Of a stretch of DNA of 62,237 bases, positions 1-9,728 are shown piece by piece. This stretch comes from Gammaproteobacteria bacterium. Lineage in GTDB: Bacteria > Pseudomonadota > Gammaproteobacteria > JAJFJF01. The notes beneath the pieces are model-generated. The model was not told where the DNA came from, ran no database searches, and was given only the letters and a program-made list of their open reading frames with translations. Every line of letters starts with the position of its first letter. Position 1 is the stretch's first letter. Position numbers and translations under genes: made by a program. The stretch is taken from NCBI GenBank assembly GCA_021774255.1, contig JAJFJF010000037.1, forward strand, positions 1 to 62,237, read 5' to 3'.

Positions 1-33
1 GAAAGCGTAAGACGTATGTTGACGGGATCTTAA
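1..33 (+). CDS. rpmI: 50S ribosomal protein L35, C-terminal end only (partial)
   Basis: The first ten codons read ESVRRMLTGS followed by TAA. The VRRML motif near the end is typical of the L35 C-terminus, and the gene sits 13 bases before rplT, where rpmI normally lies. The gene is cut by the window start, so only the tail is seen. Confidence 0.8.
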   Translation, partial: ESVRRMLTGS

Positions 34-46
34 GCGGGAGTAAATT

Positions 47-1458
<1,412 letters not shown>

Positions 1459-1474
1459 CCGAAAGGGAAGGGCA

Positions 1475-3844
1475 ATGCGATTCAGTGAACAATGGTTACG
1501 TACCTGGGTAAACCCCGCACTCGCCACCGAGGCGCTCACCGCTGAGCTCACATTAGCGGGTTTAGAAGTTGATGGCACTGAAAAAGTGGCCGGTGATTTT
1601 ACGGGCGTGGTCGTGGGTGAAATTATAAGTGCCGAGCAACACCCCAATGCCGATCGCTTGCAAGTCTGTCGCGTCAATGTGGGCGATGATGCGCCACTCG
1701 AAATTGTCTGCGGCGCCAAAAACGCACGCGCAAAAATTAAAGTGGCGGTGGCCAAAGTCGGCGCCGTGCTCTCACCGGATTTTAAAATCAAACCGGTCAA
1801 ACTACGCGGCGTGCCATCCAGTGGCATGATTTGCTCGGCTTCTGAATTAGGCCTAGTCGAAGCATCCGAAGGTATCATGGAATTAGCCAATGATGCGCCG
1901 GTTGGTGAAGATGTGCGTGATTATTTGCAGCTCGATGATGTCAGTATCGAGTTAGATTTAACCCCCAATCGTGGCGACTGTTTGAGTGTACGGGGTGTGG
2001 CACGTGAGTTGGCGGCGATTGCCAATCAAACACTCACTCCCCTTGAAATTGTGACAGTCAAGAGTGACGCGACAACAGCGCGTGCGGTGAAACTTGATGC
2101 CCCTGCAGACTGCCCGCGTTATGTCGGCCGGGTGTTAAGCGATATTAACCTCAATGCCCAAACACCGCTTTGGATGCAAGAACGTTTGCGCCGCAGTGGC
2201 CTGCGCAGCATTGCACCGGTGGTGGACGTCACCAATTACGTGATGCTTGAGTTAGGGCAACCCATGCATGCGTTTGATTTAGATAAGCTGCAAGGTGATC
2301 TCACTGTGCGACGCTCACAACCGGGCGAAAAACTGACGTTGCTCGATAACACTGAAGCCACATTAGATGATCAAACCTTGCTCATCACCGACGCCAGCGG
2401 CCCCCTTGCCATTGCCGGTGTCATGGGCGGCATGGACTCAGCAGTGTGTGACAACACGCAACATATTTTATTGGAAAGCGCGTTTTTCACACCGGAAGTG
2501 GTCGCCGGGCGCGCGCGCCATTATGGCGTGGCCTCTGAATCGGCTCGCCGCTTTGAGCGGGGGGTTGATCCCAACGGCCAGCACGAAGCCATTGAACGTG
2601 CCACAGCCTTATTATTAGATATTGTGGGCGGCAAAGCCGGCCCCGTCTTTCAAGCCAGCAGTGAGTCGTATTTACCAAAGTCAATGACGGTGACCTTACG
2701 GCCCGCCCGCATTGAGCGTGTGTTAGGCGTGTCCGTGCCCAATGATGAAGTGGTGCGTTTGCTAAACGGGCAGGGCATGGCGGTGGATACCCGCGCGCAA
2801 GACGCTTGGCAAATTGATGTGCCCAGTCATCGCTTTGATATTCGCCTGGAAGAAGATCTGATTGAAGAGGTCGCGCGTCTTTACGGCTATCACCGTTTGC
2901 CCGCGCAACCATTGTCTTGCACGCAGCCTGCTAGACGCACAGCCAATATTGTCCCCACGCTTAAAAACAGCTTGGTGCAACGCGGTTATCATGAGTCTAT
3001 CAGTTACACTTTTGTGGACCCCACTTTGCAGTCATTGCTTGCGCCGAATGAGACTGCCCTTGCGCTGCAAAATCCCTTGTCGGCTGAACTGTCTGTGATG
3101 CGCACCACGATTTGGGCGGGGCTTTTAAAAGCCTTGCAGCACAATCAACATCGTCAGCAACCGCGTTTACGCTTATTTGAAACGGGCTTGTGTTTTGTGG
3201 AAGCAAATGGGCAATTAGACCAGCGCCCAACATTAAGTGGCGCCGTGTGTGGCGATCGCTTGCCTGAAAACTGGCAGGGCAATAACAAAGTTGATTTTTA
3301 TGCAGTTAAAAGTGATATCGAAAGTTTGTTGGCGAGCATCGGTATCAGTGTAGACATTACATTTGAAGCCAGCCAGCACCCGGCATTACACCCCGGCAAA
3401 ACAGCGCGCATCACACAAAAGGGCACACAGATTGGTTTGTTGGGTGAGCTCACCCCACAGGTAGCCAAACAGCTTGATTTGCAAGGTCCGGTGTTTTTAT
3501 TTGAAGTAGATTTAAAGGCTATTACGTTGCCAGTGGTGCCGCGATTTGCGTCGCTTTCTAAATTCCCCAGCATTCGTCGCGATATTGCACTCATGGTGCC
3601 AGAGTCAGTGCTTGCGGCACAATTGCATGATGTGATTAAAGGGTCGGCAGGTGCGTTATTACAAGACGTGACGGTATTTGATGTATACCAAGGCAAAGGT
3701 ATTCCAGAAGGGCAAAAAAGTATTGCGTTGGGCCTGACACTGCAGCACCCAGAGCGTACTTTGGTGGATGACGAAGTTGCGAAAGTGATGGAGCAGGTGG
3801 TGGGTGCCTTGCAGAAAGAGTGTGGGGCAGTTTTAAGGAAATAG
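1475..3844 (+). CDS. pheT: Phenylalanine--tRNA ligase beta subunit
   Basis: A 789-aa protein of the usual length. In order it shows an N-terminal tRNA-binding OB-fold (about residues 40-150, with HPNADRLQVCRVNVG), the B3/B4 editing domain (EIDLTPNRGDCLSVRGVARE), the B5 domain, and a C-terminal anticodon-binding ferredoxin-like domain (FPSIRRDIALMVPE onward). It forms the heterotetramer with PheS and proofreads mischarged tyrosine. It starts 16 bases after pheS behind AAAGGGAAGGG. In most gammaproteobacteria ihfA follows directly; here about 11.8 kb of accessory sequence intervenes. Confidence 0.98.
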   Translation: MRFSEQWLRTWVNPALATEALTAELTLAGLEVDGTEKVAGDFTGVVVGEIISAEQHPNADRLQVCRVNVGDDAPLEIVCGAKNARAKIKVAVAKVGAVLSPDFKIKPVKLRGVPSSGMICSASELGLVEASEGIMELANDAPVGEDVRDYLQLDDVSIELDLTPNRGDCLSVRGVARELAAIANQTLTPLEIVTVKSDATTARAVKLDAPADCPRYVGRVLSDINLNAQTPLWMQERLRRSGLRSIAPVVDVTNYVMLELGQPMHAFDLDKLQGDLTVRRSQPGEKLTLLDNTEATLDDQTLLITDASGPLAIAGVMGGMDSAVCDNTQHILLESAFFTPEVVAGRARHYGVASESARRFERGVDPNGQHEAIERATALLLDIVGGKAGPVFQASSESYLPKSMTVTLRPARIERVLGVSVPNDEVVRLLNGQGMAVDTRAQDAWQIDVPSHRFDIRLEEDLIEEVARLYGYHRLPAQPLSCTQPARRTANIVPTLKNSLVQRGYHESISYTFVDPTLQSLLAPNETALALQNPLSAELSVMRTTIWAGLLKALQHNQHRQQPRLRLFETGLCFVEANGQLDQRPTLSGAVCGDRLPENWQGNNKVDFYAVKSDIESLLASIGISVDITFEASQHPALHPGKTARITQKGTQIGLLGELTPQVAKQLDLQGPVFLFEVDLKAITLPVVPRFASLSKFPSIRRDIALMVPESVLAAQLHDVIKGSAGALLQDVTVFDVYQGKGIPEGQKSIALGLTLQHPERTLVDDEVAKVMEQVVGALQKECGAVLRK

Positions 3845-3850
3845 CCTCTC

Positions 3851-3926
3851 AAGGGCGGCCACAGGGGGCCGCCCCTACAAAGCATGCTGCTTGCTTCCCG
3901 TAGGGGCGACCGGCGGTCGCCCTTTA
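3851..3926. repeat. Two GTAGGGGC-type palindromes after pheT
   Basis: Two GC-rich inverted repeats stand side by side in the pheT-b561 gap. The first (3851-3880) is GGGCGGCC, a short loop, then GGCCGCCCCTACAA. The second (3897-3926) is GTAGGGGCGACC, GGC, GGTCGCCC. Close relatives occur at 4629-4694, 16401-16426 and 45054-45080. There is no T-tract, so they are better seen as dispersed REP-like repeats than as canonical terminators, although transcripts from pheT would fold there. Confidence 0.75.
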
Positions 3927-4020
3927 AGACGAGAGAACATCCGCAGGGAGCTAACCCTACAGGGAATTCTTGGTATCTATCTCCTTGACCTGCTAACAAC
4001 TCTCTTGTTACATTTAATCC

Positions 4021-4599
4021 ATGCAAGCAAAAGACTCCTCTTCACGTTACGGTATACTTTCGATGCTCTTCCATTGGAGCATTGCCACACTGTTTTTAGT
4101 ACAGTTTTACTTGATTAAACGCCGGCCTTACCTGCCAGAAGATGCCCCTGAACGCGGTCTCTATATGCTGCTGCATAAATCAATCGGTGTGACTTTGCTG
4201 CCGATTGCCTTGGCGTTTTTAATTTGGCGGCTGAAAAATCTACGTCCGCGCTTGCCTGGCCATATTAAGCCGCATGAAATATTTTTGGCGCGCACGTCCC
4301 ATACCTTGCTCTATGCCATTATGTTGATCATGCCAATCAGCGGTTATTTAATGTCGACCTTTTTTGGTGGCACGACTAGCTTTTTTGGGCTCTTTAATTT
4401 GCCGATGTTAGTAGGGCAAAATGAAGCGGCGTCTGCCTTCTTCTCAAGTATGCACACCATCGGGGCAAACTGCTTTATTGGCTTGGCTATTTTCCATATT
4501 GCTGCGGCGCTTAAGCATCATTTTGTGGGTAAGAATGATATTTTAAGGCGGATGTTGCCTGCATATAACCCCTCACCCCTTGAAGGGGAGAAGGAGTAA
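4021..4599 (+). CDS. Cytochrome b561 family protein
   Basis: A 192-aa integral membrane protein with four hydrophobic segments. It carries the histidines expected of di-haem b561 proteins: FHWS near residue 18, LHKSIGV near 52, SHTLLY near 105 and FHIAAALKHHF near 168. The family passes electrons between quinol and other acceptors in the inner membrane; the partner here is unknown. The last ten or so residues (NPSPLEGEKE) are encoded by a repeat element that crosses the stop codon, so the native C-terminus was probably replaced. It stands alone between repeat clusters on both sides. Confidence 0.9.
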   Translation: MQAKDSSSRYGILSMLFHWSIATLFLVQFYLIKRRPYLPEDAPERGLYMLLHKSIGVTLLPIALAFLIWRLKNLRPRLPGHIKPHEIFLARTSHTLLYAIMLIMPISGYLMSTFFGGTTSFFGLFNLPMLVGQNEAASAFFSSMHTIGANCFIGLAIFHIAAALKHHFVGKNDILRRMLPAYNPSPLEGEKE

Positions 4600-4697
4600 T
4601 TCTCCAGGTGGGGCTTGTTTTGCCTCCGGTAGGGGGCGTCCCCCTACAGACCCATGAGAGCACGACGTAGGGGCACGGCGTGCCGTGCCTCTCCACA
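4567..4697. repeat. Repeat cluster overlapping and following the b561 gene
   Basis: Three elements lie here. The first, CCCCTCACCCCTTGAAGGGG, starts inside the last codons of the b561 gene. The second is the palindrome GTAGGGGG-CGT-CCCCCTAC at 4629-4647. The third is a longer palindrome, AGGGGCACGGC then GTGCCGTGCCTCT, at 4667-4694. They belong to the same general class as the repeats after pheT. The remaining sequence up to 4888 is AT-rich and shows no gene. Confidence 0.7.
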
Positions 4698-4888
4698 GGC
4701 AGGAGATAATCTTCCAGATGGGCACAGCAGCAGTATGAGAGAGCAGTGTAGGGAAATTCTCAAAAAAGTCGATTAACTAACTTTCTTGTTGTCGTTTTTT
4801 GAAACATTTCGCATGTGCCTTTATCTGGCCCGAGTACAAAAAATGCATTTCTGATTGCAAATAAAAGCATGCCGATTATTGACTCGTT

Positions 4889-7800
4889 TTAGTAGGCCCA
4901 TGTGCTGTAAGTTGCTGCATCATGTCCTGTGCTATCTCCCTGATTTATCGTCTTGACCTGTGTATTTGAATTGAACCGCACACGCCTTTCAGGCTTTGAA
5001 GCGGACCTCGCATGACGGTTTTCAGGGTTTGCTTTCCATATTTTCAAGGCACGGTAAGTACTGTAAAGCAACGTTAGCCCGCAGAAGGCGGTGGCGAGCC
5101 AAAACCACAGCTTGCCTTTCCAGGGCTCACTGTTCCAGAAAAAGTTTGTGCAGTAGTTGAGGTAACCAAAGAGCACCCAAGGCCGCGCAAAGGGTGAGAA
5201 AAACTTAAACGCAAACTCAACTCCCTTAAACAAGAAACGAGATATGAAGGTGTATTTTCCAAACTCCCTATAGAGTTCCATGCAAATGGGGTCAATGGCG
5301 CTCAAGCCCGCTATCAAGCAGCTGACGATGGCAATGGCAAAGGAAGTTTTGTTGGTCATGAACTGTGCTGAGGTATTCGCATGGGCTACGCCTCCCCACG
5401 TACAGTGTTGGCACACGACGTAAACAAATGCCGCATTATTCAGTGCCCTGTACGCAAGGTTATCTTGAATGGTATAGGTAACGTAAGCTATGCCTATACA
5501 AGCCAAGGCCCAGAAAACATAGGTGCTCATATTGTCAAGATAGTGCCCGTCAGCAATGTCTTCAAGGGTAGGGGATACCAGCCACCATCGCGCAAAGTCA
5601 AAAGCGACAAAGCTGATGAAGAGCGGTTTGAAGGCTTGTGTGAGTTTTTTTCTCCAACTGAACCCAGGAACGCCTGCCCCTTCGCTTTCGCCTCTTTGTA
5701 GGCTGTCATGGAGGCTGTCAGTTGCATTGATCCTCTCCCTAAGCTCATTGGCGTGTCGCTCATACTGTTCATTATGATCTTCTTCAACAGGAGAAGGAGA
5801 CGTTGTGCTCATCATAATGGGGCTGTCTTCAAGCGGTGCATTAACTTTTGAATAATTTTCCCAAAACTGCACAATGCCACCGAGAATGCCAATGGCATTG
5901 GCTAGACAAAAGGAGATTTCATCTTCCCACAGTGATGTTTCAAATGCTTCCTCCAGTGTGATGACAAGCGCCACCGCACCTGCCAAAGGTGTGAGGCAAC
6001 TCAGTAGCTCTTCAAACCAACCGAGTAGGTAGCTTGGGTGATAAAGATCTGCTTTTCGCAGAGCAGTTAATCCCATGAGCAGACTCAGCACCACCACCAC
6101 AAAAAGAGGGTGCGGCCGATGCATAAAGGCTTGGGTGCCATCATTGTCATCAGCGAGCCTTAGCAGCCAATCGAAGTCTTTTGCCACTAGATAGAAAGTT
6201 GTTGCACGTGCGAGCCCAATAAACCACCAGGGAGTCAGCTTGTCAAAAAAGTAGGCGCGGCCGCCACCGATCACAAAAGCAAGCACGATCCAGGCAGCAG
6301 CCTGAGTCGCTGTTAAGCTTTCATTTTCTGAACTCTCATGGATTGAGCGAGATTGTTGAATATAATGGAGCAAGACGGTGACAATGATAACGCCTTGAGT
6401 GTAGTCAATGCCTTTGGGCCACCAAAAGGGGCTCGCTATCTTTCGAAAAATCGCAGGGGAGGCAGGTCGATGGTCTGGTGGCCTTACTTTTTTGTAATGT
6501 GCAACCTTTTCAAGCCTATTGCTGTTATCAACATGGTGGTAGAGGTAGATGGCTGCGGTGCTACATAGGGTGACTATTAACCAACCTATCCAGCGAGGAT
6601 CCGCTTCTTTGTTATGCCACACCTTCCCAGGGATGATCACAAAATCAAAGATCCCCATGATGAGTGAGAAAACTTCAATGGCCGGAAGCGTGTATGTCAG
6701 CATGAAAAAAAGAAAACCGCTGCCGTCACTCAATGAAATAAGCACCGTGGCAAACGCAAGCACCATTAGCACAGAAAAAGATTCTGGGTCATCTAGGAAC
6801 AGTGCATCTTCCCAGTTCCAGGTATCCACTATCCATTCAGCATAATACCCAAAGAGGAAAAAGCTTGTTGCTAACGCAAGGTGTCGATACCAGTCTGTTT
6901 TTGTTTTTTCATATTGGTGGAACCAATAAGCCATTAAACAACCACAAGTCAGCATGATAAAAAAGCACGTGATGCGGAGGGGGACACTGAGTGACTTGTC
7001 TGCTGCATCCGTGCCCAGCGTGTGGACTTGCTGGCTAATTTTTAACGCAGCAAAGCTGAGCATGATGCCGCCTGCAAAATTCCAGGAACCATCCCGCAGC
7101 AAGATAAGCCAGTCGTGCGCAGTCATGCCGTCTTGCCAAGCACTGTCTTTGCCAAAAGGTAAACACAGCCACCAGAAAAGCAAGGTATGAGGGCGCCGAT
7201 AGGCCCTATGGATGACATATATGTGCCAGGCAGTCCCCAGACCGACGAAAAGGATCCCGACAGCAGTGACAAAAATTGCGAAATAAGGTATCGGTTGCTT
7301 GTTCTCATCCACCGGCAACATGACGACGGTCACCAGTTGGTTCTCTTCAAGGGGCGCAAACTCAGCAGGGTCCAAAATGAACACATGGGCGCGGCCTTTT
7401 GTGTCAGTGATATTTTTCCAAGTGAACTGGGCATGGCGTGAGATGGAGACGTCTTTAAACGCCGGGAAAGCCTCGTTATCCCAAGGGATGGTACGGGTTT
7501 GGTTGTAGCCCTTTTGCGTGGTGAGCGTGACATTGAGCTGGGCCTCGGGAAAAGGCGCATGCAGGCCGCTCGTGTTAAAGCAAATCGTGACCTCTCTGTC
7601 GGGCAAAGGCAGGCTTTGGCTTGGGCTTTCGCTCCTGCTGGTGCTCTGCGATGCTGAGAGAGGTTGGCTGCTTGATTGAGAAGGGGTACGTACAGGGCTT
7701 CTTGACGGGCTGCTCGTCGGCGGGGGCGTGTACAGGGGTGCAGAGGGCGAGTGCGTGCGCGCGGGACTGGTACTTTGGCTCGATGATGCAGAGGCGGTAT

Positions 7801-9217
7801 TTGTTCGCTCGGGCGAGCGTGTCATGCTAGGCGGCTCACTTCTGCTGTGGCTCTTTGAAGGTGTTTCAGGCGCGGAATGCGTGGCTGAAGGTGAGTGCGA
7901 TTGCGTCATGGCTAACGATGGGCTTGCTTTGTTTGAGTGAGACGGCGATGCCGATGGCGATGCCGATGACGAGGTCGAAGCTGATCCCGCTGCTACTTGT
8001 TGATAAAAGGGGGAAGGATCGTTACCGCCTGCCAGCGAAGCAAACAGAAAACGACAAAGATCCTCGTCATCCACATCCACACTGATCCCAGGGGCCAGCG
8101 GGGCAGGCAGCGCCATTTCAAACGCGAGTGTGCCGCTGATGGGGTTCACACGGTAAATAGCGGCGTTTCCTCCAGGGTTGCCGCTGATGGCGGCGAGCGT
8201 GTCGCGACCATCGCACAGCGCAAACCCCCAGGTATCGGTGACGTTTGAAATCACCGTGGTATGCAGATACACCATGTTGGGCAAACGAAACACACTGATG
8301 TGTGGTTGGTCGTGATTGTTCACAAACAGCAGCTCGCCCAACACGGCCAGGCCGCGTGCGCCGGGGAGTGGGGTGTTGTGAATGCTGAGCACCGCGCCTT
8401 TCGGGACGGGGGGCGGTGGCAGGCCTGCGCGCTGCATCGCGGCACGCTTGTTCAAGTGGGCGAGATCCAGGGTGATTTGAACAACGCCACCGGTTTCCTC
8501 ATGCAAATCGGCGACGAGGATTGTCGGTGCCCACCCATCTTGCGGGTCGAGAATAGCAACGCGATGCGGCAGGGCAACATCATCGTAACTGCCGATTTCA
8601 ACAAGCGCATCGTCTCCATCTTGCTGTTGCCACCAACGGATGATGCCGCCTTCTTGCCGCCACTGCGCCGTCACAAACAAGGTGTAACCCGGAAGATGCA
8701 AAAACGCGATGGCGCGCACATCCTCGCCACACGCCCACTGCAACGTTTGCGTGAGCGGCGGGGGGAAGGGCGAAGCAGGCTGAAAGCTATATACAACACA
8801 CGGCCCGCCGTTCTGCGGTGCAAATGCGACGCTTTCACGTGGCAACGTCCCGCCTGGTGGTACAAACCTGTTGGTGGCGCAGTCGGTAGTGAGCCCTGTC
8901 CCTGGGGTGAGGAGAATGGGCTCATTATTGCCGCTGACTTCCCAGAAGGTGCCGTTGGCTTGTGGTTGGGCAAGCACGCCCGAAGCGATCTCATTGCCTT
9001 TGGGGATAGGGCAGGCTTCAAGCACCGGGCTGCCGACGAGGAAGCGAGCCAGCTCGATGAAGTGGATCTGCCTGGCCTGCGGTAAGGGTGCGAGGTGCGG
9101 CGTGTTTGCGGTGAATGGGCCGGAGCGCCCGTGGATAGTGGTACTGGTAGTACTGTGTATTAACAAGAGCAAACAGCAGAGTAAACGCCCTATTGAAAAG
9201 GGTGATTTGCAAAGCAT
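4889..9217 (-). CDS. Giant secreted-domain/multi-pass membrane protein, paralogue A (unknown function)
   Basis: Not a family I recognise. The 1442-aa product has a signal peptide (about 1-26) and an exported region of about 380 residues that looks beta-rich, with short strand-like repeats and EIGSYDDVALPHRV at 207-220. A Ser/Pro/Thr-rich linker follows (about 410-540). Next come a small beta-sandwich-like stretch (542-640), many transmembrane helices (about 644-1390) and a basic tail. A motif of the form W-x(10-17)-FxxDPxxF or similar recurs near residues 795, 1016 and 1273, suggesting three copies of a multi-helix module. It is clearly homologous to the gene at 9729-15023. No Shine-Dalgarno precedes the ATG; the leader is A-rich. 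The shared upstream block lies 90 nt before the start. Confidence 0.85.
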   Translation of the reverse strand: MLCKSPFSIGRLLCCLLLLIHSTTSTTIHGRSGPFTANTPHLAPLPQARQIHFIELARFLVGSPVLEACPIPKGNEIASGVLAQPQANGTFWEVSGNNEPILLTPGTGLTTDCATNRFVPPGGTLPRESVAFAPQNGGPCVVYSFQPASPFPPPLTQTLQWACGEDVRAIAFLHLPGYTLFVTAQWRQEGGIIRWWQQQDGDDALVEIGSYDDVALPHRVAILDPQDGWAPTILVADLHEETGGVVQITLDLAHLNKRAAMQRAGLPPPPVPKGAVLSIHNTPLPGARGLAVLGELLFVNNHDQPHISVFRLPNMVYLHTTVISNVTDTWGFALCDGRDTLAAISGNPGGNAAIYRVNPISGTLAFEMALPAPLAPGISVDVDDEDLCRFLFASLAGGNDPSPFYQQVAAGSASTSSSASPSASPSHSNKASPSLAMTQSHSPSATHSAPETPSKSHSRSEPPSMTRSPERTNTASASSSQSTSPARTHSPSAPLYTPPPTSSPSRSPVRTPSQSSSQPLSASQSTSRSESPSQSLPLPDREVTICFNTSGLHAPFPEAQLNVTLTTQKGYNQTRTIPWDNEAFPAFKDVSISRHAQFTWKNITDTKGRAHVFILDPAEFAPLEENQLVTVVMLPVDENKQPIPYFAIFVTAVGILFVGLGTAWHIYVIHRAYRRPHTLLFWWLCLPFGKDSAWQDGMTAHDWLILLRDGSWNFAGGIMLSFAALKISQQVHTLGTDAADKSLSVPLRITCFFIMLTCGCLMAYWFHQYEKTKTDWYRHLALATSFFLFGYYAEWIVDTWNWEDALFLDDPESFSVLMVLAFATVLISLSDGSGFLFFMLTYTLPAIEVFSLIMGIFDFVIIPGKVWHNKEADPRWIGWLIVTLCSTAAIYLYHHVDNSNRLEKVAHYKKVRPPDHRPASPAIFRKIASPFWWPKGIDYTQGVIIVTVLLHYIQQSRSIHESSENESLTATQAAAWIVLAFVIGGGRAYFFDKLTPWWFIGLARATTFYLVAKDFDWLLRLADDNDGTQAFMHRPHPLFVVVVLSLLMGLTALRKADLYHPSYLLGWFEELLSCLTPLAGAVALVITLEEAFETSLWEDEISFCLANAIGILGGIVQFWENYSKVNAPLEDSPIMMSTTSPSPVEEDHNEQYERHANELRERINATDSLHDSLQRGESEGAGVPGFSWRKKLTQAFKPLFISFVAFDFARWWLVSPTLEDIADGHYLDNMSTYVFWALACIGIAYVTYTIQDNLAYRALNNAAFVYVVCQHCTWGGVAHANTSAQFMTNKTSFAIAIVSCLIAGLSAIDPICMELYREFGKYTFISRFLFKGVEFAFKFFSPFARPWVLFGYLNYCTNFFWNSEPWKGKLWFWLATAFCGLTLLYSTYRALKIWKANPENRHARSASKPERRVRFNSNTQVKTINQGDSTGHDAATYSTWAY

Positions 9218-9292
9218 GGTTTTTGTTTTTTGAAAATGTTCGAGACGAGTTTTTGTAAAAAAGGCTTAAAAACAAATGGGTTTGTTTTTGTG

Positions 9293-9326
9293 CTCTAGAA
9301 ATATGGTGTAACATCAGGAGGTAAGT
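9293..9326 (-). promoter_or_regulatory. Shared surface-gene upstream block, copy for 4889-9217
   Basis: Read on the minus strand this is ACTTAC, seven bases, TGTTAC, then ACCA and AGA at positions 31-33. All sixteen positions that are constant among the five copies match. It ends (at GTTAC) 90 nt before the start codon. It could be a promoter core or an activator site; the sequence alone does not decide. Confidence 0.7.
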
Positions 9327-9728
9327 TGGGGGCGGGTAAACCGTTCACGATAGTAACCATTTACCCTCTGGCGCTGCGCAATCCCTGCTACGCTGGCAAG
9401 CCTGCCTTGGGCTTTCCCTGCCCAAGGCACTCGAAATATATTTCTCGCCCTCTTAGAGGGGAGAGGGAGGAATGCGTTTAAAATCGGGGGTAGGTGATCG
9501 GTATAAGTCAGATGTATAGCTTAATAAGAATCGTTTTTTTTAATCTTTTCTGGGTAGTAGAAAACACACTCTTTTCGTTGAACACAAAAGTGTTCTTCTT
9601 ATTACTAATCGAAATGGATAGATAAAATCGTTTCTACTCTTTTCCTGCTCGTTTCAGATCTCTCTCAAAATAAAAATTTTTTTGGCACTTAGGCGTCAGA
9701 GTGCTTTTGGGCCAGAGGCAGTGATTGA
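9327..9728. other. Intergenic stretch with hairpins between the two giant genes
   Basis: I see no gene. The stretch holds a perfect nine-base inverted repeat, GCCTTGGGC and GCCCAAGGC (9404-9428). At 9450-9471 lies a CCCTCTTAGAGGGGAGAGGG element like the one ending the b561 gene. AT-rich DNA then runs up to the stop codon of the next minus-strand gene. The hairpin could end transcripts from the upstream giant gene, but no T-tract follows it on either strand. Confidence 0.5.

Noticed and set aside
4006..4011. TGTTAC 9 bases before the b561 gene as another shared block.
   Set aside because: The ACWTAC half is absent at the required spacing and the rest of the block does not match.
3298..4026. 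A 242-codon minus-strand frame at the end of pheT.
   Set aside because: It is antisense to the conserved PheT C-terminal domains and runs through the palindromic repeats, with no ribosome binding site or recognised domain.
8261..9085. A 274-codon plus-strand frame opposite the 1442-aa gene.
   Set aside because: It is antisense to the conserved ectodomain shared with the paralogue and shows no domain of its own.
9318..9326. On the plus strand the shared block reads GAGGTAAGT, like a eukaryotic 5' splice site.
   Set aside because: It is on the strand opposite to the gene, lies upstream of the start codon, and two of the five copies (ACATAC type) do not keep it. The giant genes also have long uninterrupted frames and need no splicing.
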